NCBI RefSeq assembly: GCF_017115095.1
Contig: NZ_JABXKI010000282.1
Span: forward strand, 1-34,002
Direction of reading: 5' to 3'
Source: Nostoc sp. NMS4
GTDB taxonomy: Bacteria; Cyanobacteriota; Cyanobacteriia; Cyanobacteriales; Nostocaceae
DNA: 34,002 nt
Positions within the stretch are counted from its first letter, which is position 1, and every line of letters begins with the position of its first letter. This document shows positions 33,999-34,002 of the stretch, in pieces. Under the pieces are notes generated by a model. The model searched no databases and was not told where the DNA came from. It worked only from the letters and a program-made list of their open reading frames with translations. Position numbers and translations under genes: made by a program.

Positions 33999-34002
33999 AA
34001 AA

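Overview
The window looks like chromosome of a filamentous, nitrogen-fixing cyanobacterium of the Nostoc/Anabaena group. The evidence is psaC for photosystem I, a nifV-nifZ-nifT cluster, a maltodextrin-degrading enzyme of the Nostoc punctiforme debranching type, frequent HIP1 octamers (GCGATCGC, for example near 4040, 5275, 6227, 9445, 11472, 12940, 13530, 14609 and 15865), and the short heptamer repeats and palindromic elements typical of these genomes. The species cannot be fixed from sequence reading alone.

1-18.6 kb is mostly core or household DNA. In order: a protein with three XRE-like repeats overlapping a small membrane protein; a subtilisin-like protease; a GH13 cyclomaltodextrinase; a fasciclin-domain protein; rpoZ; an exported unknown; a DUF1818 protein; tRNA-Pro(GGG) with a clear promoter and terminator; a HIT protein; a RibD-type reductase; an exported DUF2252 protein; a Uma2 protein; a MacA/MacB-like pair lacking an ATPase gene; two unknowns; a small antitoxin-like ORF; psaC; and glmS.

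18.7-26.6 kb is an accessory island of defence and toxin-antitoxin genes. One module is intact: a 5-methylcytosine methyltransferase facing a DUF262-HEPN operon, the two meeting tail to tail on shared stop-codon bases. Around it lies wreckage: a HigB-like toxin remnant in front of an intact HigA-like antitoxin, an SNF2-type helicase with DUF3883 whose core is deleted, and a FitAB locus whose PIN toxin is cut and joined to a cut Uma2 gene. The island ends with an intact PD-(D/E)XK nuclease gene.

26.9-31.0 kb is a nitrogen-fixation accessory cluster on the minus strand. It reads cysE/nifP, a 76-aa protein, a DUF2949 protein, a possible 38-aa membrane peptide, nifV, nifZ, nifT and a [2Fe-2S] thioredoxin-like ferredoxin. 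It would supply O-acetylserine for cysteine and Fe-S clusters, homocitrate for FeMo-cofactor, and nitrogenase maturation factors. The structural nif genes are not in the window.

31.6-34.0 kb holds a large palindromic repeat and a Ser/Thr kinase with eleven near-identical TPR units, whose last unit breaks off into unrelated sequence at the window edge. The strongest lead for a less-described system is the methyltransferase / DUF262 / HEPN module.
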